The position numbers and the translations under genes are program-made. Shown here one piece after another: positions 1-6,741 of a stretch of DNA of 6,856 nt; position 1 is the stretch's first letter, and every line of letters begins with the position of its first letter. The notes below the pieces were generated by a model. The model searched no databases, was not told where the DNA came from, and was given only the letters and a program-made list of their open reading frames with translations. The stretch spans positions 1 through 6,856 of the forward strand of contig CAYVWB010000121.1 in NCBI GenBank assembly GCA_964455395.1. Reading direction: 5' to 3'. The stretch is from CAYVWB01 sp964455395 (GTDB lineage Bacteria > Desulfobacterota > Desulfovibrionia > Desulfovibrionales > Desulfovibrionaceae).

Positions 1-33
1 TGTCTATGATTGCAAAATGATAATGAAAGAAAG

Positions 34-40
34 AAGGAGG
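34..40 (+). promoter_or_regulatory. Ribosome binding site of the M6 protease gene
   Basis: AAGGAGG lies 8 bases before the ATG at 49, a near-perfect Shine-Dalgarno at ideal spacing inside a purine-rich leader. It fixes the start codon and suggests strong translation initiation. Confidence 0.85.
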
Positions 41-48
41 AATTCTAA

Positions 49-3000
49 ATGAGAAGTAAAACCTTAGCCTTGTTGCTGGCGCTGGTTATCGTGTTGACGA
101 TGACGGCTCCGGCATTGGCCAACCCTCCCTATCCAGAGGCAGAGGGCACACCCTCTGTTGGACTGGAAGAGGGTAAAGACGCTTCGGTGAAGCCGTATGA
201 CTTCCCCAACATCGAGGACTATCTACGGATCCGCGAGCGACGTCGCTTGCTGGAGGCCGGTCAGACGGCCGAGGCGAGTGCACTGGCTACCACTGGTGAG
301 GATCGCGTGCTGGTTATCCTGGTCGAGTTTGCCGGCAAGGATGAGTTCGTGTGGCAGGCCCCAACGGAGCCTTACAGCTATACCACGGGCTCCCAGTGGG
401 ACCCATTGGGTGTGGCCGATCCGGCCGAGAGCACCGGGACCGCTGGCGATTGCACGAACATCCTGGAGAAGATCGCCGACGACGAAGGGTTGACCATCAC
501 GGACACGTGGGGGATGACCTTCACCTTCACCTACGAAGGCCCGCTGCACAACATGATCGAGCGCCCGCGCTCCTTGGACGATCGCTCGAGCGACTCCATC
601 TGGACCGACGATTTCGACAAGCAATGGTTCACTGACTTCATGTTCGGCAACGGCGTGGAGATCAGCTACACCTTGCAGTCCGACGAGACAGTGTACGAGA
701 GCTTCATCGGACAGTCGGTGAAGGACTACTACACCGACATGTCCAGTGGCATGTACACCATCACCGGCGACGTGATCGGCTGGTTGGGACTGCCGCACTC
801 CACCTGGTACTACGACGCCGACCAGTGCCCCGGCAGCCGTTCCGGCATGCGGACCTCGCGCGGGGCGATCCCCGGCGCGGGCAGTTCTCGCCAGTTGGTC
901 CGGGATGCGCTGGATGAGGTTAACGCGATTAGCGACACCATCGACGGCTTCGACTGGGCCAATTACGATCTGGACGGCAATGGCATCATCGACCGGCTGT
1001 GGATCGTTCACGCTGGCCTGGGTGAGGAAGATGGCACCACGCTGTTGAACCGCGACCCGGTGACCGGCACTGAGCGCACAACACCCTATCCTGCGGCCTT
1101 TTATGGCGAGTCAGCCGTCTGGTCACACTCGTCAGCCGTCACCCCGCCCTACTCGGTGACGCAAGAAATTGCCGCCGGCCCATACATCGCTATGCCAGAG
1201 AATGGCGGCATCGGCGTCTTCGCCCACGAGTACGGTCACAACCTGGGCGCCGACGACCTGTATGCCTATGGCCACGGTGAAACGTCGGCTGGCTTCTGGA
1301 CCTTGATGGCTGACGACTGGACCGGCTTCCCCATCGGCTTCGAGCCCCCGGCTGTCGATCCCTGGCACCTGGATGGATGGGGCTGGCTCGATCCTATGAT
1401 CATCACCGACACCACGCAATCCTACGAGTTCACCCTGGGGCAGGCCAGCCGCTTTGAGACCTCTGGCGGCGACTATCGCGGGGCCAAGATCGAACTACCC
1501 GATGGCATCCTGCCTCTAGCGGCACCCGTCTGGGAGGGCGACTACTACTGGTGGGGGGGCAAACAAGATGTGGCCAATGCAAGCATGACCACCCAGAACC
1601 CCATCGCCGTTACTGCCGGAATGACCCTCTCCTTCGACATCGCGTACGACATCGAGGACGGCGGATGGGACTTCCTGTGGGTACAGGCCTCGACGGATGG
1701 CAACACCTGGGATACCCTCACCAACGCCCACACCCAGTGCGAGACTGACCCAGCCTGGATCGGGGGGCTGTATGGCTTCCCCGACGACCTCTGCGCGGCC
1801 GATCTTGGCGGGTTCTATGGCCACAACGCCAATTGGCCTGCGCCCGACACAGAGGTTTTCGACCTCAGCGACTATGCAGGCAAGGACATCTATCTACGCC
1901 TGTGGTATATGACCGACTGGGCCACCACCGGCGCGGGTCCTTTCGTGGATAACATCCAGGTAGGTACGAACTCCTGGAACGCCGAAAGCGATACCGGGTG
2001 GGACTACGAGGCGCCCTGGCAGCGCAGCAATGGCAAGATGTCCTTCACCCACAACTTCTATCTGCAATGGCGCAACGTCGACCCCGCCACCGGCGGCTAT
2101 GACAGCGCGTTGGGCGAGGAACGCTGGCGCTTTGGCCCGGCCAACACCGGCCTTTTGATGTGGTACAACAACAACTTCTACAAGGACAACGAGATTTACA
2201 ACTATCTCGAGGATGACTTTGGCTTCGGACCCAAGGGCCGCATGCTGGTCGTTGACGCGCATCCCGAGCCCTATCGCGAGACCTTCACCGCATCGAGCTG
2301 GTTGGGTGAGGAACACAGGAACCTGACCTCGCGAGGTCTCATCCGCGACGCGACGTTCAGCCTATGGGATTCGATCGACTTCACCTACACCTATCCCTAC
2401 AAAGGCTACGTCACACCGACTCTCTACTCCGGTCGGCCCGCTGTTCCCGCTTTCCGCGACGCGCTGGGTTACTACCCCGGCGTAGCCGATGAGGGCGATG
2501 GCACTTACTGGTCGACGGTGGACTGGGATGCCAGTGCGGCGATGCCCGCCAAGGGTCCCTATAGCATCAAGGCCGCGCCCGACTATCCCGGTCAAAACCT
2601 GATATACCGAGGCGATGGCTGGTACGGCTTCTGGGGCTGGGATGAGGCTGGAACGGGGAATCCCGGCGATGACAACGTTCAGTACGGTTGGAACGTCGAA
2701 ATTCTCGACCAGACCAATATGACCGCTACGGTGCGCGTGTACAATGACACGGAGATCTATCGCGTAGACTACATGCCTGAGAGAATCGAGGAAGTTGGCA
2801 CTCACCTGATCACCTACACAGCCACCTTGACCAACTTAGGCACGCTACCGCAGACACGCTGGTTCACGTTCACTTTGGACCCGCACTTGAACTTCGTCTC
2901 GGCCAGTTGGGCACCGACAGGAACCCTGAACTACCCCACCTTCGAATGGGCCGGAACGGTTCCGACCGACACGGCTCTGAGCTTCACGCTAGTCGCCAGC

Positions 3001-3168
3001 ACGACGGTGAGCGCTGGTACCTTGGAGTTACCCGAGGGAATGCCCCTTACAACCACGTTCATGCACGATGATCTGATGAACCCTGTGGATGTGGAAGAAA
3101 TGGTCACCCTCATCAAGGCACCGGATGAATTCTACATCTACTTACCTTTGGTGATGCGAAACTTCTAG
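49..3168 (+). CDS. Secreted immune inhibitor A-like M6 family zinc metalloprotease
   Basis: This is a large exported endopeptidase expected to degrade extracellular proteins. Residues 1-24 form a signal peptide (basic MRSK, hydrophobic core, ALA cleavage site). A pro-region follows, and the catalytic domain begins near VLVILVEF (about residue 88). The zinc site is H393-E-Y-G-H397-N-L-G-A-D-D403, matching the HExxHxxGxxD pattern of M6 peptidases: H393, H397 and probably D403 bind zinc and E394 is the catalytic base. D307-L-D-G-N-G-I-I-D315 resembles a calcium-binding loop. Residues about 494-638 look like the jelly-roll (MAM-like) module of InhA proteins, and FYLQWRN (670-676) resembles the module that follows it in that family. 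Residues about 918-1000 resemble a DUF11/CARDB-type beta-sandwich. The last 12 residues, FYIYLPLVMRNF, are a tail shared with the next gene. At 1039 aa it is longer than classical InhA (about 800 aa) because of the C-terminal extension. Third codon positions are mostly G/C. Family assignment is firm; substrate is unknown. Confidence 0.93.
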   Translation: MRSKTLALLLALVIVLTMTAPALANPPYPEAEGTPSVGLEEGKDASVKPYDFPNIEDYLRIRERRRLLEAGQTAEASALATTGEDRVLVILVEFAGKDEFVWQAPTEPYSYTTGSQWDPLGVADPAESTGTAGDCTNILEKIADDEGLTITDTWGMTFTFTYEGPLHNMIERPRSLDDRSSDSIWTDDFDKQWFTDFMFGNGVEISYTLQSDETVYESFIGQSVKDYYTDMSSGMYTITGDVIGWLGLPHSTWYYDADQCPGSRSGMRTSRGAIPGAGSSRQLVRDALDEVNAISDTIDGFDWANYDLDGNGIIDRLWIVHAGLGEEDGTTLLNRDPVTGTERTTPYPAAFYGESAVWSHSSAVTPPYSVTQEIAAGPYIAMPENGGIGVFAHEYGHNLGADDLYAYGHGETSAGFWTLMADDWTGFPIGFEPPAVDPWHLDGWGWLDPMIITDTTQSYEFTLGQASRFETSGGDYRGAKIELPDGILPLAAPVWEGDYYWWGGKQDVANASMTTQNPIAVTAGMTLSFDIAYDIEDGGWDFLWVQASTDGNTWDTLTNAHTQCETDPAWIGGLYGFPDDLCAADLGGFYGHNANWPAPDTEVFDLSDYAGKDIYLRLWYMTDWATTGAGPFVDNIQVGTNSWNAESDTGWDYEAPWQRSNGKMSFTHNFYLQWRNVDPATGGYDSALGEERWRFGPANTGLLMWYNNNFYKDNEIYNYLEDDFGFGPKGRMLVVDAHPEPYRETFTASSWLGEEHRNLTSRGLIRDATFSLWDSIDFTYTYPYKGYVTPTLYSGRPAVPAFRDALGYYPGVADEGDGTYWSTVDWDASAAMPAKGPYSIKAAPDYPGQNLIYRGDGWYGFWGWDEAGTGNPGDDNVQYGWNVEILDQTNMTATVRVYNDTEIYRVDYMPERIEEVGTHLITYTATLTNLGTLPQTRWFTFTLDPHLNFVSASWAPTGTLNYPTFEWAGTVPTDTALSFTLVASTTVSAGTLELPEGMPLTTTFMHDDLMNPVDVEEMVTLIKAPDEFYIYLPLVMRNF

Positions 3169-3201
3169 TAGTGGTAGTTTTCGCTGACTGGATGTAAAGA
3201 G

Positions 3202-3230
3202 ACCGCCGGGGGGAATCCCCCGGCGGTTTT
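3202..3230 (+). terminator. Intrinsic terminator after the M6 protease gene
   Basis: A perfect 11-bp stem (3202-3212 with 3217-3227, ACCGCCGGGGG against CCCCCGGCGGT) closes a GAAT loop and runs into TTTT then CTCT. It starts 34 bases after the TAG stop of the metalloprotease gene. The stem is very GC-rich and the T-run short. It ends about 20 bases before the start codon of the S8 protease gene, so it may also limit or gate transcription into that gene. Confidence 0.88.
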
Positions 3231-3251
3231 CTCTGCGTAAATGCGAAAAAG

Positions 3252-4622
3252 ATGAAAAAGCAACAACATTTTTTGTGGTTTGTAGGGTTAGCTAGCGTAG
3301 TGATTTTTGGATTGTTCCTTCACCAAGGCCCGATGTCCTCTGCTTCTTCCCCTTGCGCAGGTGATTACGCGCCAGGGATCGTGTTGCTTGGACTTCGAGC
3401 GAACCCTTCGATTGCTGTCCTCGACAACTTAAATATAAGTCCTGTTTCCTATATGCCCAATTTGGCAGTTGTCGCCTTACAGATCCCTATTGGGCAAGAA
3501 TGTAACATCCGGGATGAATGGCGCCGTCATCCCGGGATCGCTTTCGCTGAGTTGGACTATGCCGTCCATACCTCGAGCGTTATCATTCCCAACGATCCCG
3601 GCTGGGACGATCCCGGTCAATGGGGATTGGTCAAGATAAACGTTCCTCAGGCCTGGTCAGTTACTACCGGCACGACAGATATCGTCGTTGCTGTGTTAGA
3701 TTCCGGCGTCAATCTGACACACGAGGATTTAACCGAAGGACTCTGGACGAATGCCGGTGAGATTCCTGGGAATGGAATCGACGATGAGGGCAATGGCAAA
3801 GTGGACGATTTGCGAGGCTGGCACTTCTATCACACCTGGGCCTGGGATGGAGAGAAATACGCTTATCTTCCAGGCGAAAATGGCAACGTGACGGATGAAC
3901 TGGGTCACGGAACCCACGTCGCCGGCATCGTTGGGGCTAGATTTAATAACGGCTTGGGAATCGCCGGAATGGCGGGTGGTGTTCGGGTTATGCCGGTCAA
4001 AGTGTTGAATCAGCGTGGGGATGGATGGCTCTCTGATGTCGCAAAAGGTATCATTTATGCCGCGGATAACGGCGCGCAGGTTATTAATCTCAGTTTGGGA
4101 GGAGAACCGTCGTCACAGTTCCTCCAGGAGGCTGTAGACTATGCGCGCAACCGAGGGGTGCTGATAGTCGCTTCTACAGGCAACGATGGCGGCCCCGTTC
4201 TCTATCCGGCAGCCTGTGAACACGTGCTTGCTGTCGCAGCTACTAACGAGGACGACGTCCGCCCCAGCTTTTCTAATCATGGTCCCCAAGTGGACGTCGC
4301 AGCGCCAGGCGTGGATATCTACAGCACCTGGTACCGGGGCAATTACTTCACCAAGTCCGGGACATCGATGGCTACGCCCCACGTCTCTGGCCTCGCAGCT
4401 TTAATCTGGAGTGCGCGACCGGCCTTAACCGCAGCGCAAGTTACCGAGATCATCACCAGCACCGCGTTGGACGTCAACAGCGGTACGCTCCAACTTCCAG
4501 GACGAGACGAATACATTGGATGGGGACGGATCGACGCTGGACGGGCAGTGTCCTCGGCACTCAACGTTGACATCCTTTCAAGTCACTGGTATTATCTACC
4601 ACTGGTTCTGAAGGCTCAGTAA
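3252..4622 (+). CDS. Secreted subtilisin-like (S8) serine protease
   Basis: This is an exported serine endopeptidase. The N-terminus has a lysine-rich start (MKKQQ), a hydrophobic stretch to about residue 24 and likely cleavage near residues 30-36. Residues about 38-108 look like an I9/fervidolysin-type propeptide, ending in the usual PNDP...QWGL transition to the mature enzyme. The catalytic triad is complete: D150 in VAVLDSGVN, H219 in GHGTHVAGI and S372 in GTSMATPHVSG. N311 in STGNDGG is the oxyanion-hole asparagine. There is little beyond the catalytic domain except the final HWYYLPLVLKAQ (445-456), which matches the tail of the upstream metalloprotease. The start is ATG 3252 because it precedes the signal peptide in frame. 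There is no clear Shine-Dalgarno: upstream is only GCGAAAAAG, and a four-codon ATG...TGA overlaps the start at 3241-3255. The gene may depend on readthrough of the preceding terminator, or on a promoter I cannot locate. Codon use is less GC-biased than in the M6 gene. Confidence 0.94.
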   Translation: MKKQQHFLWFVGLASVVIFGLFLHQGPMSSASSPCAGDYAPGIVLLGLRANPSIAVLDNLNISPVSYMPNLAVVALQIPIGQECNIRDEWRRHPGIAFAELDYAVHTSSVIIPNDPGWDDPGQWGLVKINVPQAWSVTTGTTDIVVAVLDSGVNLTHEDLTEGLWTNAGEIPGNGIDDEGNGKVDDLRGWHFYHTWAWDGEKYAYLPGENGNVTDELGHGTHVAGIVGARFNNGLGIAGMAGGVRVMPVKVLNQRGDGWLSDVAKGIIYAADNGAQVINLSLGGEPSSQFLQEAVDYARNRGVLIVASTGNDGGPVLYPAACEHVLAVAATNEDDVRPSFSNHGPQVDVAAPGVDIYSTWYRGNYFTKSGTSMATPHVSGLAALIWSARPALTAAQVTEIITSTALDVNSGTLQLPGRDEYIGWGRIDAGRAVSSALNVDILSSHWYYLPLVLKAQ

Positions 4623-4696
4623 TGACTAGACCAGGTTTGAGGTCTGACTATCAACTTAGGGTCTTTGGGATTTCGCATGGTCGCGGTGAAAGATTA

Positions 4697-4761
4697 GCCA
4701 CGAATTGCACGAATTAACACGAAAAACCCAAAGATTAGTGACAATTCGTGTAATTCGTGGC
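4697..4761. repeat. Imperfect palindromic spacer element made of CACGAATT units
   Basis: The left arm 4697-4715 (GCCACGAATTGCACGAATT) and right arm 4743-4761 (AATTCGTGTAATTCGTGGC) are reverse complements at 18 of 19 positions. The single difference (4707/4751) is a G-T pair, so all 19 positions can pair in a plus-strand RNA. CAC 4718-4720 can also pair with GTG 4738-4740 inside the loop. The arms contain the short unit CACGAA(TT) at 9-10-base spacing, with a third partial copy at 4718-4723. A direct 9-mer AAAGATTAG occurs at 4689-4697 and 4730-4738. No target-site duplication flanks the arms and there is no T-run after the stem. It resembles dispersed intergenic repeats seen in environmental bacterial genomes; whether it is a mobile remnant, an RNA stabiliser or a poor terminator is unresolved. 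Confidence 0.8.
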
Positions 4762-4825
4762 AAAAAATTGACCGTTTGCTAAGCCAACCAGGCGAACTAC
4801 CAGAGAGCCTCAACTTACAGGCAAT

Positions 4826-4830
4826 GGAGG
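4826..4830 (+). promoter_or_regulatory. Ribosome binding site that selects ATG 4837
   Basis: GGAGG ends directly against an in-frame GTG at 4831, leaving no spacer, but lies 6 bases before ATG 4837. The ATG is therefore the better start, shortening the longest reading frame by two residues. Farther upstream TTGACC (4768-4773) resembles a -35 box, but no good -10 lies at the right distance. Confidence 0.75.
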
Positions 4831-4836
4831 GTGCTT

Positions 4837-5970
4837 ATGCAAAAATATCTAACAAAAGTCGTGATCAGTGCATTCATTCTGATTCTATTGCTTCCCGCTT
4901 GTCGAAGAGAGGTTCCCACTCCTACTGTTACGCGATCATCACCAATCAGCACGAGCACGCCCATGAATACGTCAGCGCCCATCGCTGCCCCATTTGTGCC
5001 CAGTGCGGGAGAGGCAATTTTTCAAATCTACGAAAACAATCCAGTGCTAACCAGAGGAGAAACTGATACCTGGGATAGTGGCTTCGTCTTCAGTGGACGC
5101 GTAGTCTTTCATAACGACACTTATCATCTGTTCTATAACGGCAGCACTGATCTTAGCATAGGATCGGTCGCAATTGGATACGCCACCTCTGTCGACGGAC
5201 GATCTTTTACCAAGAGTAACGAGAACCCCATTTTGGCAGACGACGAACGGGGCTTTGACGCTATCCAGGTTAGCGATGGCGTGCCATTGGTAGAGGATGA
5301 CACCTGGGTGCTCTACTACAACGCCAGCGGGCAGCCAGGTCCAGGGGGCATGATTGGACGCGCCACAGCTTCAAGCCCGACCGGTCCCTGGAAGCGATTG
5401 GGAGAGCCCGTACTCCGTTCCGGAAACGCGGGTAGCTGGGATGGTGGGTTTATCATTCCCCAGAGTATCATTTCTCTGGAGGAAGGTTACGTGATGTACT
5501 ACGCCGGGGGGACTGGTCAGCCTAACACGCCAGCGATGATCGGCCGGGCCACCTCACCGGATGGTGTGAACTGGGAAAAGTATGACAACCCGGATACCAC
5601 AGAGGTACCCTTTGCGCAAAGCGATCCGGTGCTACAGACAGGCGCCTCTGGGGATTGGGATGGCGAGTCTCTTTGGGGATGCAGCGTTTTGAAGACGTCC
5701 GAGGGCTGGGAAATGTTTTACGGGGGTAGCCATTCAGGTGTGGTGAAGATAGGCTACGCGACGAGCAAAGACGGAATCCAGTGGATCAAAAGCGAGAAAA
5801 ATCCTCTCCTTGCCGCCTCTGATGACCCCGTCGCAGCCGGAGCGGATCTGCAAATACTGGAATCCCCTTCTGCAGTTATAGAAGACACGACGTATCTTGT
5901 GTACTACGACTACGGGTTCGGCGACCGTAGCGGCATTGGCGTAGCAACAGGAATAATGGGAGAAAAATAG
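4837..5970 (+). CDS. Lipoprotein with five-bladed beta-propeller (GH43/GH32/GH130-like fold)
   Basis: This is a predicted surface lipoprotein of 377 aa whose fold is shared by glycosidases and phosphorylases acting on plant or microbial glycans. The N-terminus MQKYLTK is followed by a hydrophobic run ending LLLPAC, with C22 as the likely lipidated cysteine. Proline at -2 is unusual but tolerable. A Ser/Thr/Pro-rich linker spans about residues 28-55. Five repeated blades follow, each with a W/F-D or equivalent entry, a YxxYY/FYxG strand and an IGYATS-DG-like strand. They start near W79 (WDSGF), F140 (FDAI), W201 (WDGGF), W274 (WDGES) and E342 (ESPSAV). Several blades end in NPIL/NPLL/EPVL. E342 in the ESP context recalls the glutamate used as general acid in GH43-type enzymes, but I cannot assign the full catalytic set. 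The protein could be an active glycosidase, a phosphorylase relative or a binding-only propeller. It converges on the next gene with a 5-bp gap. Confidence 0.85.
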   Translation: MQKYLTKVVISAFILILLLPACRREVPTPTVTRSSPISTSTPMNTSAPIAAPFVPSAGEAIFQIYENNPVLTRGETDTWDSGFVFSGRVVFHNDTYHLFYNGSTDLSIGSVAIGYATSVDGRSFTKSNENPILADDERGFDAIQVSDGVPLVEDDTWVLYYNASGQPGPGGMIGRATASSPTGPWKRLGEPVLRSGNAGSWDGGFIIPQSIISLEEGYVMYYAGGTGQPNTPAMIGRATSPDGVNWEKYDNPDTTEVPFAQSDPVLQTGASGDWDGESLWGCSVLKTSEGWEMFYGGSHSGVVKIGYATSKDGIQWIKSEKNPLLAASDDPVAAGADLQILESPSAVIEDTTYLVYYDYGFGDRSGIGVATGIMGEK

Positions 5971-5975
5971 TCCCC

Positions 5976-6449
5976 CTACTTTTCACAGTAAACGATCAAA
6001 TCCTCAAAATGAATGTAATGATATTGTTTTTTGCCGACTGACAGGACAATCCATTGAACCTCCGCGACGTTGGCCCATAACTGACTGGAGGCAGGTGTGT
6101 GATTGAAACACGCCTTAACCTCGGCATCGACCGCTCGGGAAATCGTGTCCACCACCTCAACCTGTCCAGATTCTACGTGCAGGCGTTGGGCTAAATCGGC
6201 GCGAGCCCTATCCGCTGGATGGACCCGAATAGGATCCTGATCAACCGGGGGCTGAGGGGCTTCCGACGGAGGATGAACGTCCGGGGTCGCAGTTTTATCG
6301 AGCCTTTCTGTCGGTTCCGCCGTCAGCGTTAATTCTACCATCTCTTCCGTAGGACCTGGGTGAGGTTCAGGCTGCATATCCCTGGCACACCTGGTAGCCA
6401 GAACCAGGCCAATGACCACAAACACAATGAGCGCTTTTTCCTTAATCAT
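5976..6449 (-). CDS. Small exported or membrane-anchored protein of unknown function
   Basis: This 157-aa protein has a single N-terminal hydrophobic segment (about residues 6-19, after MIKEK), then C21 preceded by Arg. It looks lipoprotein-like, but Arg at -1 breaks the lipobox, so it may instead stay anchored by an uncleaved segment. Residues about 27-75 are a Pro/Thr/Glu-rich linker. The C-terminal domain (about 78-157) starts ADRARADLAQRL and carries two cysteines, C114 and C155, that could form a disulfide. Its layout (DLAxRL, EVV, a Cys in the middle, GxxYxYH, then VxC near the end) recalls a small domain I associate with exported Chloroflexota proteins. That resemblance is from memory and unverified. 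The start ATG at 6447-6449 has a good Shine-Dalgarno. A signal-like N-terminus, linker and compact domain support a real gene rather than a shadow frame. Confidence 0.78.
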   Translation of the reverse strand: MIKEKALIVFVVIGLVLATRCARDMQPEPHPGPTEEMVELTLTAEPTERLDKTATPDVHPPSEAPQPPVDQDPIRVHPADRARADLAQRLHVESGQVEVVDTISRAVDAEVKACFNHTPASSQLWANVAEVQWIVLSVGKKQYHYIHFEDLIVYCEK

Positions 6450-6460
6450 ACTTACCTCTC

Positions 6461-6467
6461 CCTCCTT
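6461..6467 (-). promoter_or_regulatory. Ribosome binding site of the small exported protein gene
   Basis: On the minus strand AAGGAGG lies 11 bases before the ATG. A second weaker purine stretch, GAGAGGT (6454-6460), sits 4 bases from the ATG. The pair supports ATG 6449 as the start. Confidence 0.75.
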
Positions 6468-6505
6468 TGTTGATCCGTTTGTGCCGACTCAACCACACCT
6501 CGTAT

Positions 6506-6537
6506 CCGTCTTCCCGCTTTTTTAGGTGGGAAGACGG
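6506..6537. repeat. Strong hairpin in the divergent intergenic region
   Basis: CCGTCTTCCC (6506-6515) pairs perfectly with GGGAAGACGG (6528-6537). The plus-strand RNA could add four inner pairs, two of them G-U, to leave a TTTT loop. It is not followed by a T-run on either strand, and it lies between divergent genes where a terminator is not expected. If the minus-strand transcript starts upstream, this hairpin would sit in its 5' leader, 56 bases before the start codon. Function is unknown. Confidence 0.75.
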
Positions 6538-6647
6538 GGTCCTTACTTACTTCTTCTTGTACATGTGGCGTACAGTTCAGGCGATTAACCCGAATCTTTA
6601 CATCTGTTTGTAATTTCTAGACGATTTAGAGAACCCAAAAGTTCCGT

Positions 6648-6655
6648 GTTTGAAG
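6648..6655 (+). repeat. Left target-site duplication (GTTTGAAG)
   Basis: This 8-bp sequence is repeated perfectly at 6742-6749. The two copies abut the outer ends of the inverted-repeat element with no gap, the signature of transpositional insertion. Confidence 0.85.
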
Positions 6656-6741
6656 GTAACTGCTCAGGCCAGCCCCTTGCTGCGATGGAGAGCGAGGTCC
6701 CCGCTCATCCGCTGCAAACGGACGGTAGGCTGAGCCGTTAC
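6656..6741. mobile_element. 86-bp MITE-like element, probably IS66-derived
   Basis: The left end GTAACtGCTCAGgCC (6656-6670) is the imperfect reverse complement of the right end GGCTGAGCcGTTAC (6728-6741): 5, 6 and 2 matched pairs interrupted by one mismatch and one bulged base. Perfect 8-bp direct repeats flank it exactly. IS66-family elements are known for ends beginning GTAA and for 8-bp target duplications, so this fits a non-autonomous internal deletion of such an element. The interior (6671-6727) codes for nothing recognisable but has small stems (GAGCG 6690-6694 with CGCTC 6702-6706; TCCG 6708-6711 with CGGA 6719-6722). It is inserted 43 bp upstream of the aminotransferase start. Taken alone the fold could be mistaken for a riboswitch; the exact target duplication makes insertion the better explanation. 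Assignment to IS66 rather than another 8-bp family is inference. Confidence 0.82.

Noticed and set aside
1..10. TATGAT (5-10) as the -10 box of the M6 protease gene
   Set aside because: The hexamer is a good match and its distance to the gene is plausible, but the -35 region lies outside the window, so it cannot be supported.
223..1011. Long minus-strand open frame (262 codons) opposite the M6 protease gene
   Set aside because: It lies wholly antisense to a confidently identified protease with strong G/C third-position bias, which creates long antisense frames. The protein has no recognisable domain or ribosome binding site.
1553..1559. Run of seven G residues inside the M6 protease gene as a phase-variation tract
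   Set aside because: The reading frame is intact, the run encodes a Trp-Gly-Gly context that fits the domain, and a single G7 in GC-rich DNA is not enough to claim slippage control.
3241..3255. Four-codon ORF ATG CGA AAA AGA TGA as a gene
   Set aside because: It has no ribosome binding site and is too short to be distinguished from chance. It is mentioned only as a possible coupling element for the overlapping start.
4628..4645. AGACC...GGTCT stem just after the S8 protease stop as a terminator
   Set aside because: Only 5 bp pair around an 8-base loop and no T-run follows; too weak to call.
4776..5066. Plus-strand frame of 96 codons overlapping the start of the propeller lipoprotein
   Set aside because: It is out of frame with a clear lipoprotein signal sequence and its own Shine-Dalgarno. 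The translated product has no signal, domain or ribosome binding site.
6656..6741. Possible riboswitch or structured leader RNA before the aminotransferase gene
   Set aside because: The long-range stem is suggestive and the words GCTGCAAACGG and AGGCTGAG faintly recall the SAH riboswitch. However, the order and core do not match that or other classes I know, and exact 8-bp duplications at both ends indicate an insertion.
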